DNA from: CAYLHS01 sp964594235
GTDB lineage: Bacteria > Actinomycetota > Acidimicrobiia > Spongiisociales > UBA4744
Direction of reading: 5' to 3'
NCBI GenBank assembly: GCA_964594235.1
Contig: CAZQMF010000045.1
Coordinates: forward strand, 1 to 9,668
Length of the DNA stretch: 9,668 nt
Shown: positions 1 to 9,435 of the stretch, in pieces
Layout of the letters: every line of letters starts with the position of its first letter
How positions within the stretch are numbered: position 1 is the first letter of the stretch
The notes under the pieces: model-generated
What the model was told of the DNA's origin: nothing
The model's database searches: none
Seen by the model: the letters and a program-made list of their open reading frames with translations, nothing else
Position numbers and translations under genes: made by a program

Positions 1-371
1 GTGGATTGCTCGTCGGATTCGGCGGAGCGGCGTTCTCACTGGACGTGAAACTGGGCTGGTCGTACCAGCACACCCTGAACTTCGGGTGGATCGCGCTGGC
101 CATCGTCATCTTCGGTGGATGGCATCCCTACCGGGCCGCTGTCGGCGCTTACCTGTTCGGCACGCTGCAGATCGTCGCCATCGAACTCCAGTCCGTGCTC
201 CCGACCCTGTCGCAGATCCTCCCGAGCCTCCCCTTCCCGATCATGATCCTCACCCTGCTCATCGTCTACACGGACTGGCTCAAGCAACTCGCCGACCGCT
301 TCCCCTCGCTTCGTGAGTTCCTCGCAAGTGAACCCCCAACAGCAAGCGGTACCCGGTTCCAACCCGAGTAG
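1..371 (+). CDS. ABC transporter permease, NupQ/BmpA-system type, C-terminal fragment
   Basis: Partial gene: its 5' part lies outside the window and it is read in frame from position 3 to a TAG stop at 369-371, giving about 122 residues. The visible part has hydrophobic segments around GLLVGFGGAAFSL, FGWIALAIVIFGGWHPYRAA, GAYLFGTLQIVAIEL and FPIMILTLLIVYTDWL, then a polar tail. The pattern of a Gly/Ala-rich segment followed by GWIALAxVIFGGWxP and a GAxLFG segment is typical of the second permease of BmpA-type importers (NupQ/YufQ; nucleosides or simple sugars). The role would be membrane channel subunit of an ABC importer. The rest of that transporter would lie upstream, off the window. The first in-frame TTG at 6-8 is not a believable start, because homologous sequence continues through it. 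Family assignment is by recognition of the pattern; the nucleoside substrate is an inference. Confidence 0.8.
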   Translation, partial: GLLVGFGGAAFSLDVKLGWSYQHTLNFGWIALAIVIFGGWHPYRAAVGAYLFGTLQIVAIELQSVLPTLSQILPSLPFPIMILTLLIVYTDWLKQLADRFPSLREFLASEPPTASGTRFQPE

Positions 372-412
372 ATGGCCGCTCCCAGATCGCCCGGCACGCC
401 CTCAGACGCCCC

Positions 413-421
413 TGCTAAGGT
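413..421 (+). promoter_or_regulatory. Possible extended -10 promoter element for the liv operon
   Basis: The sequence TGCTAAGGT contains TAAGGT, which fits the actinobacterial -10 pattern TAnnnT, preceded by a TG at the extended -10 position. No good TTGAC-like -35 is visible 16-18 nt upstream (the region reads CGGCACG). The tandem ACGCCC repeats near that place could instead mark an activator site. The expected transcription start would be about 426-429, inside the adjacent inverted repeat. This is a by-eye match in GC-rich DNA, so chance is a real alternative. Confidence 0.35.
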
Positions 422-434
422 ACCCCGCAGGGTA
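421..434. promoter_or_regulatory. TACCC-N4-GGGTA inverted repeat, possible repressor operator
   Basis: TACCC (421-425) and GGGTA (430-434) form a perfect 5-bp inverted repeat around CGCA. It abuts the candidate -10 and covers the expected transcription start, which is where a repressor would block RNA polymerase. The shape resembles operators of the CsoR/RcnR metal-sensor family (G-tract inverted repeats of TACCC...GGGTA type). No csoR-like gene is in the window and a metal link to an amino-acid transporter would be unexpected, so the regulator is unknown. Confidence 0.3.
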
Positions 435-527
435 TGGAGGTGTCCGTGACCGAGACCGGCTTCCCCAAGGCATGGCCTTCTGGCAATGACTCACCGACAC
501 CCCCCACCCCAAACCATCCTCGATTCT

Positions 528-549
528 CGGCCCGACACCAGTCGGGCCG
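528..549 (+). terminator. Perfect 9-bp hairpin upstream of the livK ribosome binding site
   Basis: CGGCCCGAC (528-536), loop ACCA (537-540) and GTCGGGCCG (541-549) form a perfect, GC-rich stem. Only TCTTCAT follows, so there is no true U-run. It could terminate the upstream permease transcript in the low-U style common in Actinomycetota, act as a conditional attenuator of the liv operon, or shape the 5' leader; the sequence does not decide. It ends 12 nt before the Shine-Dalgarno GGAGGA (562-567) of the binding-protein gene. Confidence 0.5.
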
Positions 550-573
550 TCTTCATCAAACGGAGGACAGACA

Positions 574-1914
574 GTGAAGCGACTACACGTATGGACGGTC
601 CTGTTCGTGGTACTCGCGCTCGTTCTCGGAGCGTGCGGAACGACGACCTCGACCACCACGACGGAAGGCTCGACCGGAACAACGGCAGCCCCGACCACAA
701 CAGCAGCAACGGGAACCACCGAAGCGACGACGGCTCCACCGATGGAGACGCAAACCGTCACCATCGGCTTCACGGCGTCGATCACCGGCAAGTACAACAC
801 TGAGTCGACGCGTCAGGTCGATGGACTGCAGCTCTGGATGGATGACGTCAACAACGCAGGTGGCATCCACCTCAGCGACGGCACCGTCCTGATGTTCGAG
901 TCGAAGAGCTACGACGACGAGTCCAACAAGGACCGGGTTCAGGAGCTCTACACGAAGCTGGCGACCACCGACAACGCGGACTTCCTGATCTCGCCGTACT
1001 CGAGCGGTCTGACCGCGGCTGCGGCGGTCATCGCCGAACAGTACGACAGGGTCATGATCACGACCGGTGCTGCCGATGACGCCACCTACAAGCAAGGGTA
1101 CACCGGGGTCTACCAGGCCTATACGCCGTCGAGTCGATACCTGACCAGCTCGATCGACCTGCTCGGCAGCCTCGACTCGACGGCCAAGAAGCTCGCGTTC
1201 GTGTATGAGAACTCGACCTTCTCGACGGGCGTCGCGGAAGCAGCCAAGGCCTACGCCGAGGCAAACGGCTACGACGTGGTCCTGTTCGAAGGGTACGACG
1301 CCGGAACCACCGACTTCAGCGCCATCATCAACAAAGTCCAGGCGGCAGGACCCGATGCGATCCTCGGCGGCGGCCACTTCCAAGACGGCTCGGCGCTCGC
1401 CCGCCAGATCAACGAGAAGCAGGTCGCTGTGAAGTTCGTGTCACTGCTCGTCGCTCCCCCGGAGCCGACGTTTGCAGAACTCGGCGACGCGGCCAAGGGT
1501 ATCGCCGGCCCCAGTCAGTGGGAGCCCCAGGTGAAGTTCACCGAGGAAGCCGCCATGTCGGCCGGCAGCACGTGGCTCGGCCCGACCGGCGAGGATTTCG
1601 TCACCGAGTACAAGGCCGCATACGGTGAGGATCCCTCCTACCACTCGGCGGGTGGGTACGCCGCTGGGCTGCTGCTGCAGTACGCGATACAGACCGCCGA
1701 CTCGATCGATCCGGACGCGATCAAGGCGGCTCTCGACGGGGCGGACCTGACAACGTTCTTCGGTAACCTGAAGTTCGACACGAGTGCGGACAGCCACGGG
1801 TTGCAGATTGGACATGCGATGGTCGTGGTCCAGTGGGACGACAGCCTCGTGAAGCAGGTTGTCTGGCCCGAGAGCGCTGCGACTGCAACCCCGATCTACC
1901 CGCTCGGACAGTGA
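574..1914 (+). CDS. livK: HAAT-family ABC substrate-binding lipoprotein (LivJ/LivK-like)
   Basis: Extracytoplasmic solute-binding protein of 446 aa that would deliver a ligand to the LivHMGF complex encoded immediately downstream. The start is a GTG with SD GGAGGA 6 nt upstream. Residues 1-20 are a lipoprotein signal peptide (MKRLHVW, then a hydrophobic core) ending in the lipobox LGAC, with lipidation expected at Cys21. Residues 22-56 form a Thr-rich, low-complexity linker (about half Thr), usual for tethering actinobacterial lipoproteins. From about residue 62 the fold is Peripla_BP_6: the VTIGFTASITG opening strand, then SPYSSGLT at 140-147, equivalent to the loop whose Ser/Thr residues hold the ligand's carboxylate in LivJ-type proteins. 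The length is typical. The gene context gives a branched-chain or hydrophobic amino acid as the default ligand; amides, other amino acids and short aliphatics are also bound by this family. Family is sure, substrate is not. Confidence 0.93.
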   Translation: MKRLHVWTVLFVVLALVLGACGTTTSTTTTEGSTGTTAAPTTTAATGTTEATTAPPMETQTVTIGFTASITGKYNTESTRQVDGLQLWMDDVNNAGGIHLSDGTVLMFESKSYDDESNKDRVQELYTKLATTDNADFLISPYSSGLTAAAAVIAEQYDRVMITTGAADDATYKQGYTGVYQAYTPSSRYLTSSIDLLGSLDSTAKKLAFVYENSTFSTGVAEAAKAYAEANGYDVVLFEGYDAGTTDFSAIINKVQAAGPDAILGGGHFQDGSALARQINEKQVAVKFVSLLVAPPEPTFAELGDAAKGIAGPSQWEPQVKFTEEAAMSAGSTWLGPTGEDFVTEYKAAYGEDPSYHSAGGYAAGLLLQYAIQTADSIDPDAIKAALDGADLTTFFGNLKFDTSADSHGLQIGHAMVVVQWDDSLVKQVVWPESAATATPIYPLGQ

Positions 1915-1932
1915 CAATCAGCGTCTATGAGT

Positions 1933-1960
1933 CCTCCCGCGGCCTTCGGGTCGCGGGAGG
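1933..1960 (+). promoter_or_regulatory. UUCG-capped 12-bp hairpin that contains the livH Shine-Dalgarno
   Basis: Left arm CCTCCCGCGGCC (1933-1944), loop TTCG (1945-1948) and right arm GGTCGCGGGAGG (1949-1960) pair over 12 bp with a single G-U wobble (1942-1951). The c(UUCG)g closing is among the most stable RNA tetraloops. The only plausible SD for livH, GGGAGG (1955-1960, 9 nt before the ATG), lies in the right arm, so the folded mRNA would hide it. It also caps the 3' end of the livK message 18 nt after the stop. Expected effects are more binding protein than permease, through mRNA protection and/or reduced initiation at livH. No U-tract follows, so full termination is unlikely. Confidence 0.75.
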
Positions 1961-1969
1961 TCGGCACTC

Positions 1970-2836
1970 ATGACTGCCGACGCCCTGCTGGTTGGATTCG
2001 TCGATGGACTGCTCATTGGTTTCGTCTACGGCGTCGCAGCGATGGGACTCACCCTGATCTTCGGCGTGATGGATGTCATCAATCTGGCCCACGGACCGCT
2101 GATCGCCATCGGCATGTTCGGTGTGTACGAACTGTTCACCCATGTCGGCATGAACCCGTATCTGGCGATCGTCCTGGTGGCCATAGGGGGGCTTCTCGTG
2201 GGCGTCATCGTCTACTTCACGGCGGTACACCGGGTCATCGACGCACCGCCACTGTCGAGCCTGCTATCCACCTTCTCGGTGAACATGATGGTCATCGGTG
2301 TCGGCACGGCGATCCTGACAACGTCGACCTACAACGTGGACTACTCGCTCCCCCGCCTCACCTTGGGAACTATCACCGTGACGGGCAACCGGGTCGCATC
2401 GGCCCTCATCGCGATCCTCGTGACTGTGCTTCTCTACATGTTCTTGTACCGGACGAGGCCGGGCAAATACATCCGTGCGGTTGCCAACAACCGGCAGGCA
2501 GCCGAACTCATGGGCATCCCATCGACACGCATCCTCGCGCTTGCATTTGGGATCGGCGTCATGCTGGCGATGACCGCCGGCGGTCTCATCGCGACGATCC
2601 TGCCGGTCAACATCCTTGCAGGCGGAACGTACGAGCTGAAGAGCTTCGTGATCGTCGTACTCGGTGGACTCGGCAACCCGCTCGGTGCCCTCATCGGAGG
2701 CTTGATCCTCGGTCTGATCGAAGGTCTCGTTCCCGTGTTCATCCAGACAACGTGGGTGCCCGTGATCGAGTTTGGACTGTTCGTGCTGATCTTGCTCGTG
2801 ATGCCCCAGGGTCTGTTCGGGAAGAAGGAGTCATGA
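1970..2836 (+). CDS. livH: Branched-chain amino-acid ABC transporter permease LivH
   Basis: Inner-membrane channel subunit, 288 aa, normal for LivH. About eight hydrophobic segments are visible, roughly residues 5-30, 38-56, 64-87, 94-118, 141-162, 188-214, 224-250 and 262-280. Family hallmarks include GLTLIFGVMDVINLAHG near the N-terminus (25-42) and the cytoplasmic coupling loop RAVANNRQAAELMGI (169-183), the EAA-like segment that docks on the ATPases. The C-terminus LLVMPQGLFGKKES is typical. The ATG at 1970 agrees with the family start; SD GGGAGG is 9 nt upstream but sits in a strong hairpin. The stop overlaps the start of livM. Partner of LivM, LivG and LivF. Confidence 0.95.
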   Translation: MTADALLVGFVDGLLIGFVYGVAAMGLTLIFGVMDVINLAHGPLIAIGMFGVYELFTHVGMNPYLAIVLVAIGGLLVGVIVYFTAVHRVIDAPPLSSLLSTFSVNMMVIGVGTAILTTSTYNVDYSLPRLTLGTITVTGNRVASALIAILVTVLLYMFLYRTRPGKYIRAVANNRQAAELMGIPSTRILALAFGIGVMLAMTAGGLIATILPVNILAGGTYELKSFVIVVLGGLGNPLGALIGGLILGLIEGLVPVFIQTTWVPVIEFGLFVLILLVMPQGLFGKKES

Positions 2837-3798
2837 TGAAGCGATTCACAGGACTCCTCATCAGCCTGATCGCCGTGATCGTTCTCGCCGCCTTCCCGAT
2901 GATCACCGGCAGTGCGGCAACACGAGAATCGATCTTCACGATCCTGATGGCCATCGCGCTCGCGTCGAGCCTCAACATCCTGCTGGGCTACACCGGGTAC
3001 GTGTCGTTCGGGCACATCGTGTTCTTCGGCGTCGGCGGCTATGTCGGCTTCTACACGCTCACCCAGCTCGGCTGGAGCCTCTGGCTCTCGATGATCGCTG
3101 GCGGGATCGCACCCGCGATCCTTGCCTACCTTCTCGGGAAGTCGATTCTCCGGTTGCGCGGCGCGTACTTCGCGCTCGCAACGATCGGTGTCAACGAGGC
3201 CATGCGCTCTCTCGTCAACAACATCGATGCCTTCGGCGGGCCGGTGGGAATGACCATGAAGTTCACCATCTACAAGGAGTACGGAGGAGCAGCGGAAGCC
3301 CTCTGGATGACCTACCGGGCGCTCGCGATCGTGACAATCGCCGTCGTGATCACGTCATACCTCGTCAAGAAGTCCAAGTTCGGTCTGGGACTGATGGCGA
3401 TTCGAGAAGACGAGGACGCTGCCGAGGTCATGGGCGTGCGAGCGCCGAGCGCCAAGACCTGGGCGTACGTGCTTTCGGCAGTCTTTCCCGGCCTCGTGGG
3501 TGTGCTGTTCTTCTTCAAGAACGGCAACATCGAACCGGGCGACGCCTTCCGTCTCCAGCTCTCTATCGAGCTCATCGTGATGGTGATGCTCGGAGGGTTC
3601 GGCACGGTGTTCGGACCTGTTCTCGGTGCAGGCGTCTACCAGCAGCTCCGCAAGTCGCTACTCACCAGCCCCATCTTCAAGAACGTGCAGCTCGCCGTTG
3701 CCGGCCTGCTGCTTCTGCTGATCATCCTGTTCATCCCCGCGGGTGCGACCGGATGGTTGCGGAATCGGTTCCCACGACTGCGGAGGGTGCTCGAATGA
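2836..3798 (+). CDS. livM: Branched-chain amino-acid ABC transporter permease LivM
   Basis: Second channel subunit, 320 aa. Hallmarks are SLNILLGYTGYVSFGHIVFF (45-64), LRLRGAYFALATIG (105-118) and the coupling loop GLMAIREDEDAAEVMGV (185-201), followed by MLGGFGTVFGPVLGAG (251-266). Multiple hydrophobic segments span the protein and it ends in a basic tail (RNRFPRLRRVLE). Two adjacent ATGs are possible: 2833, only 2 nt from SD AAGGAG (2825-2830), or 2836, at a better 5 nt; I chose 2836, giving MKRFTGLL with a Lys/Arg start. Either start overlaps the livH stop and implies translational coupling. An open frame runs upstream to 1927 but lies over livH and is not LivM sequence. The gene ends in an ATGA overlap with livG. 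Confidence 0.94.
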   Translation: MKRFTGLLISLIAVIVLAAFPMITGSAATRESIFTILMAIALASSLNILLGYTGYVSFGHIVFFGVGGYVGFYTLTQLGWSLWLSMIAGGIAPAILAYLLGKSILRLRGAYFALATIGVNEAMRSLVNNIDAFGGPVGMTMKFTIYKEYGGAAEALWMTYRALAIVTIAVVITSYLVKKSKFGLGLMAIREDEDAAEVMGVRAPSAKTWAYVLSAVFPGLVGVLFFFKNGNIEPGDAFRLQLSIELIVMVMLGGFGTVFGPVLGAGVYQQLRKSLLTSPIFKNVQLAVAGLLLLLIILFIPAGATGWLRNRFPRLRRVLE

Positions 3799-4547
3799 TT
3801 CTCGAGGTACACGAGGTGACCAAGCAGTTCGGTGGGCTCACCGCGGTCGACAGTGTGAGCTTCTCGCTCGAAGGCGGGGAGATCCTCGGCCTGATCGGAC
3901 CGAACGGCGCAGGCAAGACGACGCTGTTCAACTGCGTCAATGGTGTCTATTCGCCGACAAGAGGGGAGATCACCTTCAAAGGCAAGAACATCACGGGCAA
4001 GCACACCTACGACATCGCTCGGCTCGGGCTGTCACGAACCCACCAGATCGTCCGACCTCTGAACGAGCTGACCGTCCGTGAGAACGTGATCGCCGGTGCC
4101 TGCTACGGAAAGAACAATCTCTCGATCAAGGCAGCTGCAGCAACCGCTGACGGAATCCTCGAAACGGTGCGTCTCGTGCAACGTGCGGACGTGCTCGCCA
4201 GCAGCCTCAATATTGCTCAGAAGAAGCGCCTCGAGCTTGCCCGGACGCTGGCCGCGGGCCCGGACCTCCTCCTGCTCGACGAGGTCCTCGCGGGGCTCAA
4301 CAACACCGAAGTCTCCGGCATGCTCGACACCATTCGCCACATCAGGGATCAGGGCGTGACGATCATCATGATCGAGCACATCATGCACGCGATCATGAAT
4401 CTGTCCGACCGGATCATCGTTCTCAACTACGGCGAGATGATCGCCGACGGATCCCCTTCGGAGGTGTCACAGAATGAACAGGTGATCGAGGCCTACCTTG
4501 GGAATCCGGAGCTCGCAGAGCAGATCCTCGAAGAGGGGAGAGCCTGA
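3795..4547 (+). CDS. livG: Branched-chain amino-acid ABC transporter ATPase LivG
   Basis: Cytoplasmic ATPase, 250 aa, that powers LivHM together with LivF. Walker A is GPNGAGKTT (35-43), the Q-loop is SRTHQ (Q84), Walker B LLLLDE ends in D162-E163 with catalytic Glu163, and the switch His is in MIEH (H195). The LivG/LivF-type stretch LTVREN is at 92-97. The signature motif is unusual: LNIAQKKRLELARTLA at 138-153 in place of canonical LSGGQ; the DEVLAGLN that follows is normal for this branch. The start is the ATG at 3795 (MILEVHEVTKQFGGL), which aligns with the family, has SD GGAGG (3782-3786) 8 nt upstream and overlaps the livM stop as ATGA. An in-frame upstream start at 3753 would read through livM coding sequence and is not needed. 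Confidence 0.94.
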   Translation: MILEVHEVTKQFGGLTAVDSVSFSLEGGEILGLIGPNGAGKTTLFNCVNGVYSPTRGEITFKGKNITGKHTYDIARLGLSRTHQIVRPLNELTVRENVIAGACYGKNNLSIKAAAATADGILETVRLVQRADVLASSLNIAQKKRLELARTLAAGPDLLLLDEVLAGLNNTEVSGMLDTIRHIRDQGVTIIMIEHIMHAIMNLSDRIIVLNYGEMIADGSPSEVSQNEQVIEAYLGNPELAEQILEEGRA

Positions 4548-4548
4548 G

Positions 4549-5259
4549 ATGGCACTCCTCGAAGTCTCCGGCGTGACGGCAGGATACGGGGAGCTTCAGA
4601 TCCTCTGGGGCCTGGACCTCACGGTCGAACAAGGTGCTCTGACCGCGTTGGTCGGTTCGAACGGCGCCGGCAAGACCACCTTGATGAGAACCATCATGGG
4701 TCAGATCTCCCCCTGGAGCGGCTCAGTCACGTTCGAGGGCCAGGACGTCAGCAAGCTATCAGCGCATGCGAAGGCGGAGCTGGGTTTGGTCATGGTGCCC
4801 GAGGGTCGGCAGCTGTTCAGTGACATGACCGTGCACGAGAACCTGCAGATGGGAGCCACACCCAAGCGAGCGAGGGCGGGTATCGACACCAACCTCGCCA
4901 AGGTGTTTGAGCTGTTCCCACGTCTCCAGGAACGATCCAAGCAACGCGCAGGCACGATGAGCGGTGGGGAACAGCAGATGCTCGCCGTCGCACGAGGGAT
5001 CATGGCCCAACCCAAGATCCTGTTCATCGACGAGCTCTCACTCGGTCTCGCGCCAGTGCTCACCCTCGAGCTGTTCCACTCCCTCCGGAAGCTCCAGCGA
5101 GAGGGTTTGACCATCCTCCTGGTGGAACAAAACGTTCGCATGGCCCTCAAAGTCAGCGACTACGCCTTCGTGATGAGCGAAGGGAAAGTGGACTTCCATG
5201 GTCCATCTTCCGAGGTCGAGCAGAACGAGGACGTCAAGAAGGCGTATCTCGGGATATGA
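4549..5259 (+). CDS. livF: Branched-chain amino-acid ABC transporter ATPase LivF
   Basis: Second ATPase of the importer, 236 aa, the usual LivF length. Walker A is GSNGAGKTT (36-44). The LivF hallmark VPEGRQLFSDMTVHENL starts near residue 83. The signature MSGGEQQ (137-143) is canonical and Walker B IDE has D161-E162. The H-loop position reads VEQN, with Gln in place of His, as is normal in LivF proteins. The ATG at 4549 lies 1 nt after the livG stop with SD GGGGAG (4535-4540) 8 nt upstream, so translation is coupled. The in-frame ATG-like start at 4498 would only add livG-overlapping residues. The TGA stop (5257-5259) is part of the downstream terminator stem, marking this as the last gene of the operon. 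Confidence 0.95.
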   Translation: MALLEVSGVTAGYGELQILWGLDLTVEQGALTALVGSNGAGKTTLMRTIMGQISPWSGSVTFEGQDVSKLSAHAKAELGLVMVPEGRQLFSDMTVHENLQMGATPKRARAGIDTNLAKVFELFPRLQERSKQRAGTMSGGEQQMLAVARGIMAQPKILFIDELSLGLAPVLTLELFHSLRKLQREGLTILLVEQNVRMALKVSDYAFVMSEGKVDFHGPSSEVEQNEDVKKAYLGI

Positions 5260-5290
5260 GGTGGACCCGCCGAAAGGCGGGCCCACCTCA
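5257..5290. terminator. Bidirectional hairpin terminator of the liv operon, overlapping the livF stop codon
   Basis: The arms 5257-5271 and 5276-5290 pair over 15 positions around a GAAA loop, a stable GNRA tetraloop, with one A-C mismatch (5265/5282) in the plus-strand RNA. In the minus-strand RNA the same position becomes a G-U wobble, so the stem is continuous in that direction and could also stop transcription running past rpoC. No U-tract follows on either side, as is frequent for GC-rich Actinomycetota. The livF TGA forms the base of the stem. Confidence 0.75.
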
Positions 5291-5493
5291 GGTATCCCGT
5301 ACCTGGTGCTTCGTACTTCGCATCTTGTCCCTACGTCTCGCCTTGAAGTCGATGCACGCTTCAGGTCGCGTACGGGGTGCGAGATACCCGGTACCAGCTC
5401 GGTTGGTGGGGGCGGCCCCCTCCGTCCTCGGCCGTAGACCGAGTCCACCTCCCCCAACGGTCGCTTCGCTCCCTGGGGGAGGAAACGGCTCGT
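5260..5493. other. Structured convergent intergenic region between livF and rpoC
   Basis: This 234-nt region between two convergent operons has no believable gene; frames crossing it are short, Arg/Pro-rich and lack family sequence. Besides the hairpins at each end it holds CAGGTA-TCCCG-TACCTG (5289-5305) and an imperfect hairpin CCTTGAAG/CTTCAGG (5341-5365). Complementary blocks are nested in order: GGTATC (5291) with GATACC (5383), CGTAC (5312) with GTACG (5370), and GCATC (5320) with GATGC (5351). GGGGG-CGG-CCCCC lies at 5408-5420. It reads as a termination zone, perhaps including a decayed palindromic repeat. Confidence 0.55.
5448..5482 (-). terminator. Hairpin downstream of rpoC, likely terminator
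   Basis: CCTCCCCCA (5448-5456) and TGGGGGAGG (5474-5482) are perfect 9-bp complements around a 17-nt loop. The hairpin begins 11 nt beyond the rpoC TAG stop (5494-5496) on the minus strand. No U-run follows. A further G-tract/C-tract pair at 5408-5420 could form an alternative or second stem. Together with the livF-proximal hairpin this would end rpoBC transcription. Confidence 0.6.
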
Positions 5494-9423
<3,930 letters not shown>

Positions 9424-9427
9424 AGCA

Positions 9428-9433
9428 CTCCTT
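9428..9433 (-). promoter_or_regulatory. rpoC ribosome binding site
   Basis: The minus-strand sequence AAGGAG lies between the rpoB stop and the rpoC GTG, 4 nt from the start codon, with a second AAGGA just upstream. It supports the GTG at 9421-9423 as the start; no other start codon in this frame has comparable support. Confidence 0.8.
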
Positions 9434-9435
9434 CC

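Larger units (their letters stand above)
372..573. promoter_or_regulatory. Non-coding leader region between the permease fragment and the liv operon
   Basis: This 202-nt gap has no convincing gene. It holds, in order: two direct ACGCCC copies 10 bp apart (396-401, 406-411), a possible extended -10 element (413-421), an inverted repeat TACCC-CGCA-GGGTA (421-434), a GGAGGT that could serve a short GTG-initiated reading frame (446-577), a C-rich run (about 498-510), a perfect hairpin (528-549) and the Shine-Dalgarno of the binding-protein gene (562-567). The layout suggests that the liv operon has its own promoter and a leader of about 145 nt rather than simply continuing the upstream transporter transcript. 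Promoter activity is inferred. Confidence 0.5.

Noticed and set aside
640..742. Repetitive ACC/ACG-rich tract near the start of the binding-protein gene, looking like a short tandem repeat
   Set aside because: It encodes the Thr-rich linker after the lipidated Cys; the codons vary and there is no fixed repeat unit.
583..1383. Minus-strand open frame of 266 codons opposite the binding-protein gene
   Set aside because: Low-complexity Arg/Gly/Val-rich shadow of a GC-rich gene; no SD or family motif, and the plus strand clearly encodes a signal peptide and Peripla_BP_6 domain.
1927..2832. Long in-frame extension upstream of livM, giving an open frame of 623 codons
   Set aside because: The extension lies over livH in another frame, is Arg/His/Pro-rich shadow sequence, and the LivM homology begins at the ATGs at 2833/2836, which have their own SD.
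3753..3794. Upstream start for livG
   Set aside because: The added 14 residues overlap livM and do not match LivG; the ATG at 3795 has a correctly spaced SD and the usual ATGA overlap.
4498..4548. Upstream start for livF
   Set aside because: The added residues come from the livG 3' end in another frame; the ATG at 4549 is preceded by GGGGAG at good spacing.
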